Shown piece after piece: positions 49,668 through 61,608 of a stretch of DNA of 64,000 nucleotides (positions are counted from its first letter, which is position 1; every line of letters starts with the position of its first letter). This stretch comes from Variovorax sp. V93 (lineage in GTDB: Bacteria > Pseudomonadota > Gammaproteobacteria > Burkholderiales > Burkholderiaceae_C): positions 4,340,001-4,404,000 of the forward strand of contig NZ_AP028669.1 in NCBI RefSeq assembly GCF_041154485.1. The letters are read 5' to 3'. The notes beneath the pieces were generated by a model. It searched no databases, was not told where the DNA came from, and was given only the letters and a program-made list of their open reading frames with translations. The position numbers and the translations under genes are program-made.

Positions 49668-50687
49668 ATGACGACGCCCGCGAAAGTCTGGCTGCGGTTC
49701 TTCCTGATCGGCTACATCGTCCTGATGGCGCTGTGGATCGTTTCGCTTACCAGCCCCGTGCCTTACGGCGACCTCACGCGGATCGGCCGCCTGTCCGAGC
49801 GCGAATTCGGCTGGACCGCCCCGCCACCCAAGGTCGACCCCGCCTATCTCAAGGGCACGCCGGTGGACCAGGCCGACATCATGGTGATCGGCGACAGCTT
49901 CTCCATGACCTTCCGCTGGCAGTCGGTGCTTGCCAAGGCCGGCTACCGCGTCACGACCACCTATTGGGGCCAGTACGAGAACGCGCTGTGCAGCGACTTC
50001 GACCAATGGATCGAGCGCACGGGCTTCAAGGGCAAGCTGATCATCATCGAGAGCGTGGAACGCCTGCTCGGCGACCGCACCAAGGACAGCATGAAGTGCC
50101 AGAAGATGATCCGGCCCTACGACGCCATGGACCATCCGCTGATCACGCCCGACGAGACCGTGCCGAGCCCTGCGCCCAACTGGAACGTGCAGTTCCTGAC
50201 CGGCATCACGACCTACTACAACACCTGGAAAGCGAAAAAGTCTGCAACAGACATCCACTTCGACTGGAACACCTGGGTGCGCCCGGTGCCCGACGGTTGC
50301 AAGCTCTTCTCCCACCGCCTGTGCGACAAGATGCCCTTTTTCGCTGAAGATGACGACAATGGGCCACTGACCCTTGCGCACCTGGAATGGATGAAGAATT
50401 TCACAAAGGCGCACAGCAAGCTTCCTATCATGTGGATGGTGATTCCCAACAAGACCACCGTGTACCTGAAGCCCGACTACTCGAAGGATTTCGAAGCCGG
50501 GTTCCGCACCTCCGGGCTGGCGGGACCGGATCTCTACGCGTTCACGCGCGAAAAGCACACGCAGATCCACGATTTCTATTTTTCGAACGACACCCACATG
50601 TCCATGCATGGCCAGCTCGCGCTGGGAGAACGCATGCTGGCGGCCGTGCGCGAGGTGGTGCCGACGCCTCCCTCGAAATCGCCCTGA
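49668..50687 (+). CDS. membrane-anchored SGNH/AlgJ-like acetyltransfer protein
   Basis: This 339-residue protein has an N-terminal membrane anchor (about residues 8-28) and a periplasmic SGNH-hydrolase-like domain. The nucleophile motif is GDSFS (Ser77) in ADIMVIGDSFSMTFRW, and a DxH pair (Asp308, His310) lies in FYFSNDTHMSMHG. AlgJ and AlgX proteins with this arrangement accept acetyl from an MBOAT partner and place it on a polysaccharide. The gene is 6 bases from the MBOAT gene, which supports such a pair. Several cysteines (CSDFDQW, KCQK, CKLFSHRLC) could form disulfides. A stretch near 50220-50380 is less GC-rich than its neighbours. Confidence 0.85.
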   Translation: MTTPAKVWLRFFLIGYIVLMALWIVSLTSPVPYGDLTRIGRLSEREFGWTAPPPKVDPAYLKGTPVDQADIMVIGDSFSMTFRWQSVLAKAGYRVTTTYWGQYENALCSDFDQWIERTGFKGKLIIIESVERLLGDRTKDSMKCQKMIRPYDAMDHPLITPDETVPSPAPNWNVQFLTGITTYYNTWKAKKSATDIHFDWNTWVRPVPDGCKLFSHRLCDKMPFFAEDDDNGPLTLAHLEWMKNFTKAHSKLPIMWMVIPNKTTVYLKPDYSKDFEAGFRTSGLAGPDLYAFTREKHTQIHDFYFSNDTHMSMHGQLALGERMLAAVREVVPTPPSKSP

Positions 50688-50723
50688 AGCTATGATGGCT
50701 CGACAGGAAAGCTATAGAACCGC

Positions 50724-51479
50724 GTGATCCTCTACGAGTACCCCTTCAACGAGCGCATCCGCACCTACCTGCGGCTGGAGCACCTGTTCCGCCGCCTCGG
50801 GGAGCTGGTGCCCTCGGAGTCCGCGCTCTCGCACCACTACGCCCTGGTCACGATCTTCGAGATCATGGATGTCGCCGCGCGCGCCGACCTCAAGGCCGAC
50901 GTGATGCGCGACCTGGACAAGCACAAGAACGTCTTCAACAGCTACCGCGGCAATCCGGCCATTGCCGAGGCCGTGCTCGACCAGGTGGTCGGCCAGCTCG
51001 AACGCAACTTCGCCACCCTCAATGCCGTTGCCGGCAAGGCCGGCCAGTCGCTGACCGAGAACGAGTGGCTCATGAGCATTCGCAGCCGCGCGGGCATTCC
51101 GGGCGGCACCTGCGAATTCGACCTGCCCGCCTACTACGCCTGGCAGCACCGCAGCGCGGCCAGCCGCCGCGCCGACCTCGAACGCTGGTCGGCCACGCTC
51201 TCGCCGCTGGCCGAATCCATCTACCTGCTGCTCAAGCTGCTGCGCGATGCCGACGTGCCCTACAAGGTCATCGCCACCGGCGGACAATTCCAGCAGAACC
51301 TGCCGCAGGGGCGCAGCTTCCAGTTGCTGCGCCTGCGCATCGATCCGCAGCTGGGGCTGATTCCCGAAATCAGCGGCAACCGGCTCATGGTGTCGGTGCG
51401 GATGATGCGGCACGAAGCCGACGACCGCCTGCACCCGAGCAGCGACGACGTCGCATTCGAACTCACGCTCTGCGCCTGA
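50724..51479 (+). CDS. zapD: ZapD, FtsZ-bundling cell-division protein
   Basis: ZapD crosslinks FtsZ filaments in the division ring. The 251-residue protein starts (GTG 50724) [25 protein letters not shown], the ZapD hallmark. It continues with [61 protein letters not shown] and [13 protein letters not shown]. zapD and yacG usually lie directly after coaE; here the acetylation pair separates them. GTG is supported by alignment of the YEYPFNER motif to the N-terminus of the family. Confidence 0.95.
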   Translation: MILYEYPFNERIRTYLRLEHLFRRLGELVPSESALSHHYALVTIFEIMDVAARADLKADVMRDLDKHKNVFNSYRGNPAIAEAVLDQVVGQLERNFATLNAVAGKAGQSLTENEWLMSIRSRAGIPGGTCEFDLPAYYAWQHRSAASRRADLERWSATLSPLAESIYLLLKLLRDADVPYKVIATGGQFQQNLPQGRSFQLLRLRIDPQLGLIPEISGNRLMVSVRMMRHEADDRLHPSSDDVAFELTLCA

Positions 51480-51537
51480 GCCGCCGGCTCGTCTCCAGGG
51501 CGCGCACCGCAGGGCAAGCACGAAGGTTATCCATCCC

Positions 51538-51750
51538 ATGAGCGACGTGAACAAGATCGGCGAGCGGATCGTCCGCTGCCCCTCGTGTGGCGGCGACAGT
51601 GTCTACGCCGAACGCAACCCCTTTCGCCCCTTCTGCAGCGCACGCTGCAAGGGCATCGACTTCGGCGCCTGGGCCAGCGAGGAGTTCCGGATGCCGGCCG
51701 AAGCGCCGGCCGACGACGAGCCTTTCGGCGATCCGAAGAAAGTCCAGTAG
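51538..51750 (+). CDS. yacG: YacG, zinc-binding DNA gyrase inhibitor
   Basis: YacG is a small zinc protein that binds GyrB and inhibits DNA gyrase in E. coli. The 70-residue product has the four zinc cysteines in [41 protein letters not shown] (CxxC then CxxxC) and the usual acidic tail. It is 58 bases after zapD and converges with the acyltransferase gene 5 bases away. Confidence 0.96.
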   Translation: MSDVNKIGERIVRCPSCGGDSVYAERNPFRPFCSARCKGIDFGAWASEEFRMPAEAPADDEPFGDPKKVQ

Positions 51751-51755
51751 GCGCG

Positions 51756-53711
51756 CTACGGCTGCGGCGCGAGCAGGACGCCGTCCAGATAGTCTGCGTA
51801 TTGGCGCACGTAGGCCGGGCGCAGATGCTCCCGGTCCTTGTAGACCGGCGCGTCGTCCGGCGTTGCACGCAGGCACTGCCCGCCACCGCAAAGCCTGGCC
51901 ATCACGTCGATGGGATCCGCGCCGCTCGCCCGCGCCAGCGCCTTCAGCTGCTCGTTGAGCCGCGCCTGCTCCGGCGGCAGCGACGCCGTGGGCGTGCTGC
52001 GCAATGCCACCATCCGGCCCATGCGGCTGCCTTCGATGAGGCGCCGCGGCTCGAACTCGGGGCCGCTGGCGTTGTCCAGCAGCAGGTAGACCTTCTTCTT
52101 TTGCCGCACCAGTTCGGCCAGCAGCTGCTCGAGCGAGGCCAGCGAACGGCCGAGGCCCTCGCCGCCGTTGTTCACGAGGTAGGCTGCATCGCCTTCGCGG
52201 AAGTAGAAGGGCAGCGCGAAGTTGCCCGTGAAATAGCAGTTCCAGCAGGCCCCGACCACCACCGTGTCGATCCGCGGATCGAGCGCCAGCGCCAGCATCT
52301 CGTCGCGCGCCTTTTCGCAGCCCGGGTTGCCTTCGGCGACCATGCCGGGCACCGGCGGGCAGGCGCCATAGGTCGAGAAGTACGTCGTCGCCATGCGCGC
52401 GGGCGCGCTATCCGCGAGCGCCAGGGCGCGGGGTGCGTATTGCAGGATGTGGCTGTCGCCGATCAGCAGGACCGTGCGCGGCCCGCTGCCCACGCGCTTG
52501 ACCGGATGGGCGCCGATCTTCTGCTGCTCGAAGCCGGCGTAGTAGTTGTCGTCCACGGTGGCGTCGGTCACCTTGCGCAGCAGGTCGCTGCCGTTGCGCG
52601 GCGGCATGCCGCCCAGCGCCAGCAGGCCGGCCACTGCAATCGCCATGCTGCCGGCCACCAGCGAACGCAGCATGCCCACCTGGGTCCGCGCGCGGGTGAA
52701 GCGCTCGACGAAGCGATAGGTGAGCCAGGCCAGCGCCACGCTCGCCAGCACGAGGCAGGCGCGGATCCACGCCGCCGGCTCGCCCTCTTCCACGATGCGC
52801 GCATACACCAGCAGGGGCCAGTGCCACAGGTAGAGCGGATAGCTGATGAGCCCGATCCACACCATCGGCCGGCTCGCAAGCACATGCCTGTTGAGCAGGC
52901 CGGCAGGCCCGGCCGCGATGCAGCTCGCGGCGCCCAGCGTGGGCAGCAGCGCCCACCAGCCTGGAAAGGCCTTGTCGCTGCGGGTCATCACGAGCCCGAG
53001 CACGATCAGCCCCACGCCCAGGCAGGACTGCAGGTGGCTGCGCCAGGCCGGCGCCGGCGCCTTGCCCGCGGCCTTGAGGCGCATGCAGGCCAGGATGCCA
53101 CCCACCATCAGTTCCCAGAAGCGCGAAGCGGGCGAATAGAAGGCCGCCGTGCGATAGGGATGGATGGTCAGCACATTGACGAGAAAAGATGCCACCGCAA
53201 GCACCCAGAGCAGCCGAAGGACGGGCCAGCGCCGGCGCCAGGCCAGCGCAAGCAGCAGGGGCCAGAAGATGTAGAACTGCTCCTCGATGCCCAGCGACCA
53301 CAGGTGCAGCAGCGGCTTGGTTTCGGCCGCCGTGTCGAAGTACCCGGCCTCGCTCCAGAAGACGAAGTTGGCGATGAAGGCGGCGCCGCCCGCTGCCTGC
53401 TTGCCGAGTTCCGTGAACTCCCTGGGCAGCAGCGCATACCAGCCGAAGCCGAGCGTGGCCAGCAGCACCAGCGTGAGCGCCGGAAAGATCCGCCGGATGC
53501 GGCGTGCGTAGAAGTCGCGGTAGCTGAAGTCGCCCGCCGCGTGGCTCTGCATGATGATGGTCGTGATCAGGAAGCCCGAGATCACGAAGAAGATGTCGAC
53601 CCCGATGAAGCCCCCCGGCAGCGCATCGGGAAACGCATGGAAGGCCAGCACCGAGGCCACCGCCACGGCGCGCAGGCCGTCGATGTCGGGGCGGTACTTG
53701 GGGTGCATCAT
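51756..53711 (-). CDS. OafA-type acyltransferase with C-terminal SGNH domain
   Basis: This 651-residue two-part O-acetyltransferase has an N-terminal acyltransferase-3 membrane domain (about residues 1-360; about ten helices) that begins KYRPDIDGLRAVAVASVLAFHAFPDALPGGFIGVDIFFVISGFL. The proposed catalytic His is in LAFHAF. The C-terminal periplasmic SGNH domain has GDSH (Ser420) and DREH (Asp626, His629). OafA-like proteins acetylate O-antigen or other surface glycans. It is convergent with yacG, in the opposite orientation to the MBOAT pair. Substrate unknown. Confidence 0.93.
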   Translation of the reverse strand: MMHPKYRPDIDGLRAVAVASVLAFHAFPDALPGGFIGVDIFFVISGFLITTIIMQSHAAGDFSYRDFYARRIRRIFPALTLVLLATLGFGWYALLPREFTELGKQAAGGAAFIANFVFWSEAGYFDTAAETKPLLHLWSLGIEEQFYIFWPLLLALAWRRRWPVLRLLWVLAVASFLVNVLTIHPYRTAAFYSPASRFWELMVGGILACMRLKAAGKAPAPAWRSHLQSCLGVGLIVLGLVMTRSDKAFPGWWALLPTLGAASCIAAGPAGLLNRHVLASRPMVWIGLISYPLYLWHWPLLVYARIVEEGEPAAWIRACLVLASVALAWLTYRFVERFTRARTQVGMLRSLVAGSMAIAVAGLLALGGMPPRNGSDLLRKVTDATVDDNYYAGFEQQKIGAHPVKRVGSGPRTVLLIGDSHILQYAPRALALADSAPARMATTYFSTYGACPPVPGMVAEGNPGCEKARDEMLALALDPRIDTVVVGACWNCYFTGNFALPFYFREGDAAYLVNNGGEGLGRSLASLEQLLAELVRQKKKVYLLLDNASGPEFEPRRLIEGSRMGRMVALRSTPTASLPPEQARLNEQLKALARASGADPIDVMARLCGGGQCLRATPDDAPVYKDREHLRPAYVRQYADYLDGVLLAPQP

Positions 53712-53772
53712 GTGGTGCTTCAGGCCCGCGGCGCCGGCTGCACGCGCCCGTCCGCCTGCGCGGCCCCGTCCA

Positions 53773-54228
53773 TCAGGCCAGCGTCGAGACCGCCAGCGCC
53801 GCCGAGGCCGGCAGGCCGCGCTCCTGGGTCAGCCATTCGAGCACCGGCAGGGCGCCCGGCAGCACCGGCGCCACGTCCAGCGGCAGCTGCTGCCAGCGCA
53901 TGGCCTGGCCTTCGCGCATTTCGAACTCGCCGCTCCAGGCCGTGACCTTGCACCAGTGCAGCCGCACCAGTGCATGCGGATAGTCGTGCTCGGTGACCTT
54001 CCAGACTTCGGCGCCCGCGATGGTGATGCCGAGTTCTTCGTGCAGCTCTCGGCGCAGTGCCTGCTCCACCGTTTCGCCGGCTTCGATCTTGCCGCCCGGA
54101 AATTCCCAGAAGCCCGCATAGGCCTTGCCCTCGGGGCGGGTGGACAGCAGCAGCGCGTCGTCGGCCGGACGGATCAGCACGCCGACGGCCACCTCGGTGT
54201 GCTTGCGGCCTTGCGGCTGGCTGCTCAT
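53773..54228 (-). CDS. MutT-type Nudix hydrolase
   Basis: This 151-residue Nudix protein has the full box GGKIEAGETVEQALRRELHEELGI, preceded by GVLIRPADDALLLSTRPEGKAYAGFWEFPG. The EFPGGK context and length fit MutT, the 8-oxo-dGTP hydrolase that protects DNA replication, but other nucleotide substrates are possible. ATG 54228 overlaps the stop of the upstream ATPase gene (ATGA), and the ArgJ-ATPase-MutT order is common in beta-proteobacteria. A longer frame to 54369 lies inside the ATPase gene and is rejected. Confidence 0.92.
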   Translation of the reverse strand: MSSQPQGRKHTEVAVGVLIRPADDALLLSTRPEGKAYAGFWEFPGGKIEAGETVEQALRRELHEELGITIAGAEVWKVTEHDYPHALVRLHWCKVTAWSGEFEMREGQAMRWQQLPLDVAPVLPGALPVLEWLTQERGLPASAALAVSTLA

Positions 54229-55100
54229 GCCGTGGCCCGCCCGGCGTAGTCGCGCGCGAACTGGTAGGCCACGCGGCCGCTGCGCGAACCGCGCTCGAGC
54301 GCCCACACCAGCGCCTCGGGCCGCGCCGCCTCGATGGCGGCGGTGTCGACGCCGAACGACGACAGCCACTGCGCGACGATCGCCAGGTATTCGTTCTGGC
54401 TGAACGGATAGAAGCTGACCCAGAGGCCGAAGCGCTCCGACAGCGAGATCTTTTCCTCGATCACCTCGCCGGGATGGACTTCGCCGTCCTCGGTGTGGGT
54501 GTAGCTGAGGTTGTCCTTCATGTATTCCGGCAGCAGGTGGCGCCGGTTGCTGGTCGCGTAGATCAGCACGTTGGGCGTGGCCGCGGCGATCGAGCCGTCG
54601 AGAATGGACTTGAGCGCCTTGTAGCCCGGCTCGCCCTCGTCGAAGCTCAGGTCGTCGCTGAACACGATGAACTTCTCGGGCCGCTGCGACACCACCTCGA
54701 CGATGTCGGGCAGGTCGGTGAGTTCGGCCTTGTCGACCTCGATCAGCCGCAGCCCCTGCGGCGCATAGGCCTGCAGGCAGGCGCGGATGAGCGACGACTT
54801 GCCCGTGCCGCGCGCGCCGGTCAGCAGCACGTTGTTGGCCGGCTTGCCTTCGACGAACTGGCGCGTGTTGCGCTCGATCTTTTCCTTCTGGACGTCGATT
54901 TCCTTCAGGCTGTCGAGCGCCATGGCGGCCACGTGCTTGACGGGCTCGAGCACGCCGTGGCCCGAGCTGCGGCGGCGGTAGCGCCAGGCGATCGAGGCGT
55001 TCCAGTCGGCAGGAGCCGCCAACGGCTGGGGCAGGATCGATTCGATGCGGCCGATCAGCTGCTCGGCGCGCTCGATCAGCTTTTCGAACTTTTCGTTCAT
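54225..55100 (-). CDS. DUF815-family P-loop ATPase
   Basis: This 291-residue AAA-type ATPase belongs to the DUF815 family. Walker A is LLTGARGTGKSSLIRACL, Walker B is KFIVFSDDLSFDEGEPGYKALKS, and a sensor-like ATSNRRHLLPEYM follows. ISLSERFGLWVSFYPFSQNEYLAIV is conserved in the family. The role is not established. The neighbours argJ and mutT are its usual partners in this bacterial group. ATG 55100 is used; the upstream in-frame extension to 55256 lies in the diverged repeat copy E. Confidence 0.9.
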   Translation of the reverse strand: MNEKFEKLIERAEQLIGRIESILPQPLAAPADWNASIAWRYRRRSSGHGVLEPVKHVAAMALDSLKEIDVQKEKIERNTRQFVEGKPANNVLLTGARGTGKSSLIRACLQAYAPQGLRLIEVDKAELTDLPDIVEVVSQRPEKFIVFSDDLSFDEGEPGYKALKSILDGSIAAATPNVLIYATSNRRHLLPEYMKDNLSYTHTEDGEVHPGEVIEEKISLSERFGLWVSFYPFSQNEYLAIVAQWLSSFGVDTAAIEAARPEALVWALERGSRSGRVAYQFARDYAGRATA

Positions 55101-55182
55101 CGACGACCGCCCGGCCGCCCGAAGGGCGTTGAGCGCCCCCTCGGGGAGCAGCGAAGACACGAAGTGCGTAGCGTGGGGGCCA
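55101..55182 (-). repeat. diverged structured repeat, copy E (after argJ)
   Basis: It begins directly after the argJ stop, read on the minus strand: GGCCCCCACGC, GCACTTCGTGTC (the shared core of the family), then hairpins CCCC-GA-GGGG and CGCCC-TTC-GGGCG. The 3' half differs from copies A-D, but position and orientation relative to the upstream gene are the same. It fills the gap to the DUF815 gene. Confidence 0.65.
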
Positions 55183-56412
55183 TCATGACCTGTAGTCGGC
55201 GTTGATCGTGACGTACTCGTGGCTGAAGTCGCAGGTCCACACGGTTTCGCTGGCATTGCCGCGGCCCAGGCCGATGCGCACCGTGATCTCGCTCTGCTTC
55301 ATCACGCGCTGGCCGTCTTCCTCGCGGTAGGACGGGTTGCGCCCGCCCTTGACGGCCACGTGCACGTCGTCGAGGAACAGGTCGATGCCGGTCTGGTCGA
55401 GATCCTCGATGCCCGCGTAACCCACGGCCGCGAGGATGCGGCCGAGGTTCGGGTCGCTCGCATAGAAGGCCGTCTTGACCAGCGGCGAATGGGCCACGGC
55501 ATAGGCCACCTGCCTGCACTCGGCGGCATTGCGGCCGCCCTCGACCTGGATGGTGATGAACTTGGTCGCGCCCTCGCCGTCGCGCACGATGGCCTGCGCG
55601 AGCAGGCGCGCGACGTTCTGCATGGCCTCGACCAGGGCCTTGCCCTCGGGCGAATCGAGCGAGCTGATGGCGGCGTGCGCGGCCTTCTGGGTGGCGATGA
55701 CCACGAAGGAATCGTTGGTCGAGGTGTCGCCGTCGATGGTCACGCGGTTGAACGAGGCATCGGCCAGCCGCCTGGCCAGCGGCTGGATCAGCGCGGGATC
55801 GATCTTGGCGTCGGTCGCCATGAAGCCCAGCATGGTCGCCATGTTCGGGCGGATCATGCCGGCGCCCTTGCTGATGCCGGTGATGGTGACGGTGGCGCCG
55901 CCGACCTGGACCCGCTGGCTGAACGCCTTGGGGATGGTGTCGGTGGTCATGATGCCTTCGGCCGCGCGCGCCCAGTGGTTCTCCGAAGCGTCGGCCAGCG
56001 CGGCGGGCAGGCCGGCTTCGATGCGGTCCACCGGCAGCGGTTCCATGATCACGCCGGTGGAGAACGGCAGGATCTGCTCGGGCGCGATCTCCAGCTGGCG
56101 CGCGAGCGCAATGCAGGTGGAGCGCGTGCGCATCAGGCCGTCTTCGCCGGTGCCGGCGTTGGCATTGCCGGTGTTGATGACCATGGCGCGGATGCCGTAG
56201 TTGGCTGCCAGGTGGTCGCGGCAGACCTGCACCGGCGCTGCGCAGAAGCGGTTCTGGGTGAACACGCCGCCGACCGCGGAGCCTTCGTCGATCAGCACGA
56301 CGGTCAGATCCTTGCGGTTGGCCTTGCGCACACCCGCTTCGGCCACGCCGATGCGGACGCCGGGCACCGCGAACAAGGCGGCAGGATCAGGGGCGGACAG
56401 GTTCACGGGCAT
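55183..56412 (-). CDS. argJ: ArgJ, ornithine acetyltransferase / amino-acid acetyltransferase
   Basis: ArgJ moves acetyl from acetylornithine to glutamate in the cyclic arginine pathway, and bifunctional forms also use acetyl-CoA. The 409-residue precursor shows the self-cleavage site in [20 protein letters not shown], where the Thr becomes the N-terminus of the beta chain. [22 protein letters not shown] and the C-terminal [16 protein letters not shown] are also family signatures. ATG 56412 begins [22 protein letters not shown]; the upstream frame is noncoding. It is 34 bases downstream of secA. Confidence 0.96.
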   Translation of the reverse strand: MPVNLSAPDPAALFAVPGVRIGVAEAGVRKANRKDLTVVLIDEGSAVGGVFTQNRFCAAPVQVCRDHLAANYGIRAMVINTGNANAGTGEDGLMRTRSTCIALARQLEIAPEQILPFSTGVIMEPLPVDRIEAGLPAALADASENHWARAAEGIMTTDTIPKAFSQRVQVGGATVTITGISKGAGMIRPNMATMLGFMATDAKIDPALIQPLARRLADASFNRVTIDGDTSTNDSFVVIATQKAAHAAISSLDSPEGKALVEAMQNVARLLAQAIVRDGEGATKFITIQVEGGRNAAECRQVAYAVAHSPLVKTAFYASDPNLGRILAAVGYAGIEDLDQTGIDLFLDDVHVAVKGGRNPSYREEDGQRVMKQSEITVRIGLGRGNASETVWTCDFSHEYVTINADYRS

Positions 56413-56446
56413 GGCGGTTTTCTCTTCTCGGAAGGGAGTTTCTGGG

Positions 56447-59239
<2,793 letters not shown>

Positions 59240-59321
59240 TGGCGTGGAGATGGGCGTGCACCTGACCAGGCAGGCACTGCGACCGGATTCCCTAAGATAT
59301 GGTGAAAGCAGTTGGGCGCAT

Positions 59322-59390
59322 CTTCTTCGAATGCAAGCTCCGAAGAAGGCAAGCGGCTCCAGACCGGATCTGCCGGCGCAAGCGTCGGCA
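59322..59390. promoter_or_regulatory. hairpins in the secA / dciA divergent region
   Basis: The 195 bases between the secA and dciA starts hold two inverted repeats. The first is CTTCTTCG (59322-59329) / CGAAGAAG (59341-59348), a perfect 8-bp stem with an 11-base loop. The second is TGCCGGCG (59371-59378) / CGTCGGCA (59383-59390), with a CAAG loop and one G-T pair. The first lies 83-109 bases upstream of the secA ATG and could be in its leader. I see no clear -10/-35 pair. Confidence 0.4.
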
Positions 59391-59434
59391 AACCGGGCAT
59401 TTTAGCTGCCCTTGTTCCACCCTCCGGATTACCC

Positions 59435-59743
59435 ATGAATCGCCGTTCCGTCCCCCCCTTCACGCTGCAGCAGGCCGCCGAAGGTTCGCCCACCCTGGCG
59501 AGCCTGATCGCCCGTGCGCGCGACGCGAGCGAGCGGCTGCGGGCGGTCGAGGGGCTGATTCCGCCGGCCATGCGACCGGCCGTGCAGGCCGGCCCGGCCG
59601 AAGGCGACGTGTGGTGCCTGCTGGTCAACGGCAGCGCGGCCGCCGCCAAGCTGCGCCAGCTGTCGCCGGTGCTGGTCAGCCGGCTGCGCAGCAAGGGCTG
59701 GGACGTGAACACGATCCGGATCAAGGTGCAATCCGGGCGTTGA
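59435..59743 (+). CDS. dciA: DciA-like protein (DUF721)
   Basis: DciA loads or assists the replicative helicase DnaB in bacteria that lack DnaC. The 102-residue product from ATG 59435 carries the DUF721 core: SPTLASLIARARDASERLRAVEGLIPPAMRPAVQAG, WCLLVNGSAAAAKLRQLSPVLVSRLRSKGWDVNTIRIKVQ. It is short compared with many DciA proteins. A longer frame from 59312 runs through intergenic hairpins and lacks a start site. It is divergent from secA, a frequent neighbour of DUF721 genes in this group. Confidence 0.85.
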   Translation: MNRRSVPPFTLQQAAEGSPTLASLIARARDASERLRAVEGLIPPAMRPAVQAGPAEGDVWCLLVNGSAAAAKLRQLSPVLVSRLRSKGWDVNTIRIKVQSGR

Positions 59744-59774
59744 CCGGAACGAACGGGCCCAGGCCTGCCGCCAG

Positions 59775-60485
59775 CTACTTCCACCCGAACTCGTGGTTCA
59801 GCCCGACGACGAAGCCGCGCACGCCGCCGGGCCCCGTCCTGGAGGCGCTCACATCCACGCTGACCTGCGGCGTGAGGCTGAAGCGCCCGCCGACGCGCGA
59901 AGTCCACACACCCGAAGCGCGGCTGCGCTCGGCGATCAGCGAGACCTTGTCATCGAGCGCCCACTCCGCCGCCAGCCCGCCGCGCGGCGTGCGCGCGCCC
60001 GTGCCGGTGGCCCAGTCGGCGCCGAGGTTGGCATGGACCTGCAGGCTGTCCGCGGGACGCCAGGTGACCGGCAGCACCAGTTGCCCGCCGGCACGGCCGC
60101 CGCGCCTGAGGTCGAACACGGCGCCGAGCGACAGCGCCGCGCTCAGCGGCGCATCGGCCGCGGGTCCGTAGAAATTCCATTTGAGCTGCGGCCCCGCAAT
60201 GACCGAGTGCACGCCCTGCGCCGACAGCCGGTCGGCATTGAGCCCGAGCTCGACCGGCCCGACGCGGCAGGACGGACCGATGTGCAGCCCGTTCACCGGT
60301 TCGGTGCCGGTGCGGCCCCACCAGGCTTCGTACTGGCACTGGCCCGGATCGAGCATGCCGGCGTCGTCGACGTCGAAATGGCCTGCCGCATGCGCACCCG
60401 CGCTTGCCACCAGGCAGGCCGCCACCCACGGCCAGGCAGGTTGCGGCCGTCGAATCGTTGTTGTTCTGCGTCTGTTCTTTTTCAT
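59775..60485 (-). CDS. predicted outer-membrane beta-barrel protein
   Basis: This 236-residue protein has a Sec signal (basic KKNRRRTTTIRR, then WVAACLVASAGAHA, cut before AGHFDVDD). The mature part alternates hydrophobic and polar residues in strands such as GLHIGPSCRVGPVELGLNAD, SLQVHANLGADWATG, LAAEWALDDKVSLIAER and FVVGLNHEFGWK. It ends in an aromatic-rich strand as outer-membrane barrels do. MLDPGQCQYEAWWGR with one pair of cysteines lies near the N-terminus. It follows the two-component genes after 79 bases, but a hairpin lies in the gap. Function unknown. Confidence 0.78.
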   Translation of the reverse strand: MKKNRRRTTTIRRPQPAWPWVAACLVASAGAHAAGHFDVDDAGMLDPGQCQYEAWWGRTGTEPVNGLHIGPSCRVGPVELGLNADRLSAQGVHSVIAGPQLKWNFYGPAADAPLSAALSLGAVFDLRRGGRAGGQLVLPVTWRPADSLQVHANLGADWATGTGARTPRGGLAAEWALDDKVSLIAERSRASGVWTSRVGGRFSLTPQVSVDVSASRTGPGGVRGFVVGLNHEFGWK

Positions 60486-60524
60486 CGCCCGTCATCCCGA
60501 AGTCCCCGGCATTCTAGGGAGGGC

Positions 60525-60548
60525 AAAAGTCGCCGCGGCGGCGCGGCG
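60525..60548 (-). terminator. terminator-like hairpin after the response-regulator gene
   Basis: On the minus strand CGCCGCG-CCGC-CGCGGCG is a perfect 7-bp stem followed by ACTTTTG. It lies 17 bases after the response-regulator stop and before the outer-membrane protein gene. A TAGAAT just beyond it (60516-60511) could be a -10 element for that gene, so the barrel gene may be transcribed on its own. Confidence 0.5.
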
Positions 60549-60564
60549 CCCGCGGGGCCGATTC

Positions 60565-61596
<1,032 letters not shown>

Positions 61597-61608
61597 GGGA
61601 CTTGTTCT

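Noticed and set aside
59312..59434. N-terminal extension of the DUF721 protein.
   Set aside because: It runs through two hairpins, lacks a ribosome binding site and has no similarity to the family; ATG 59435 starts the recognisable domain.
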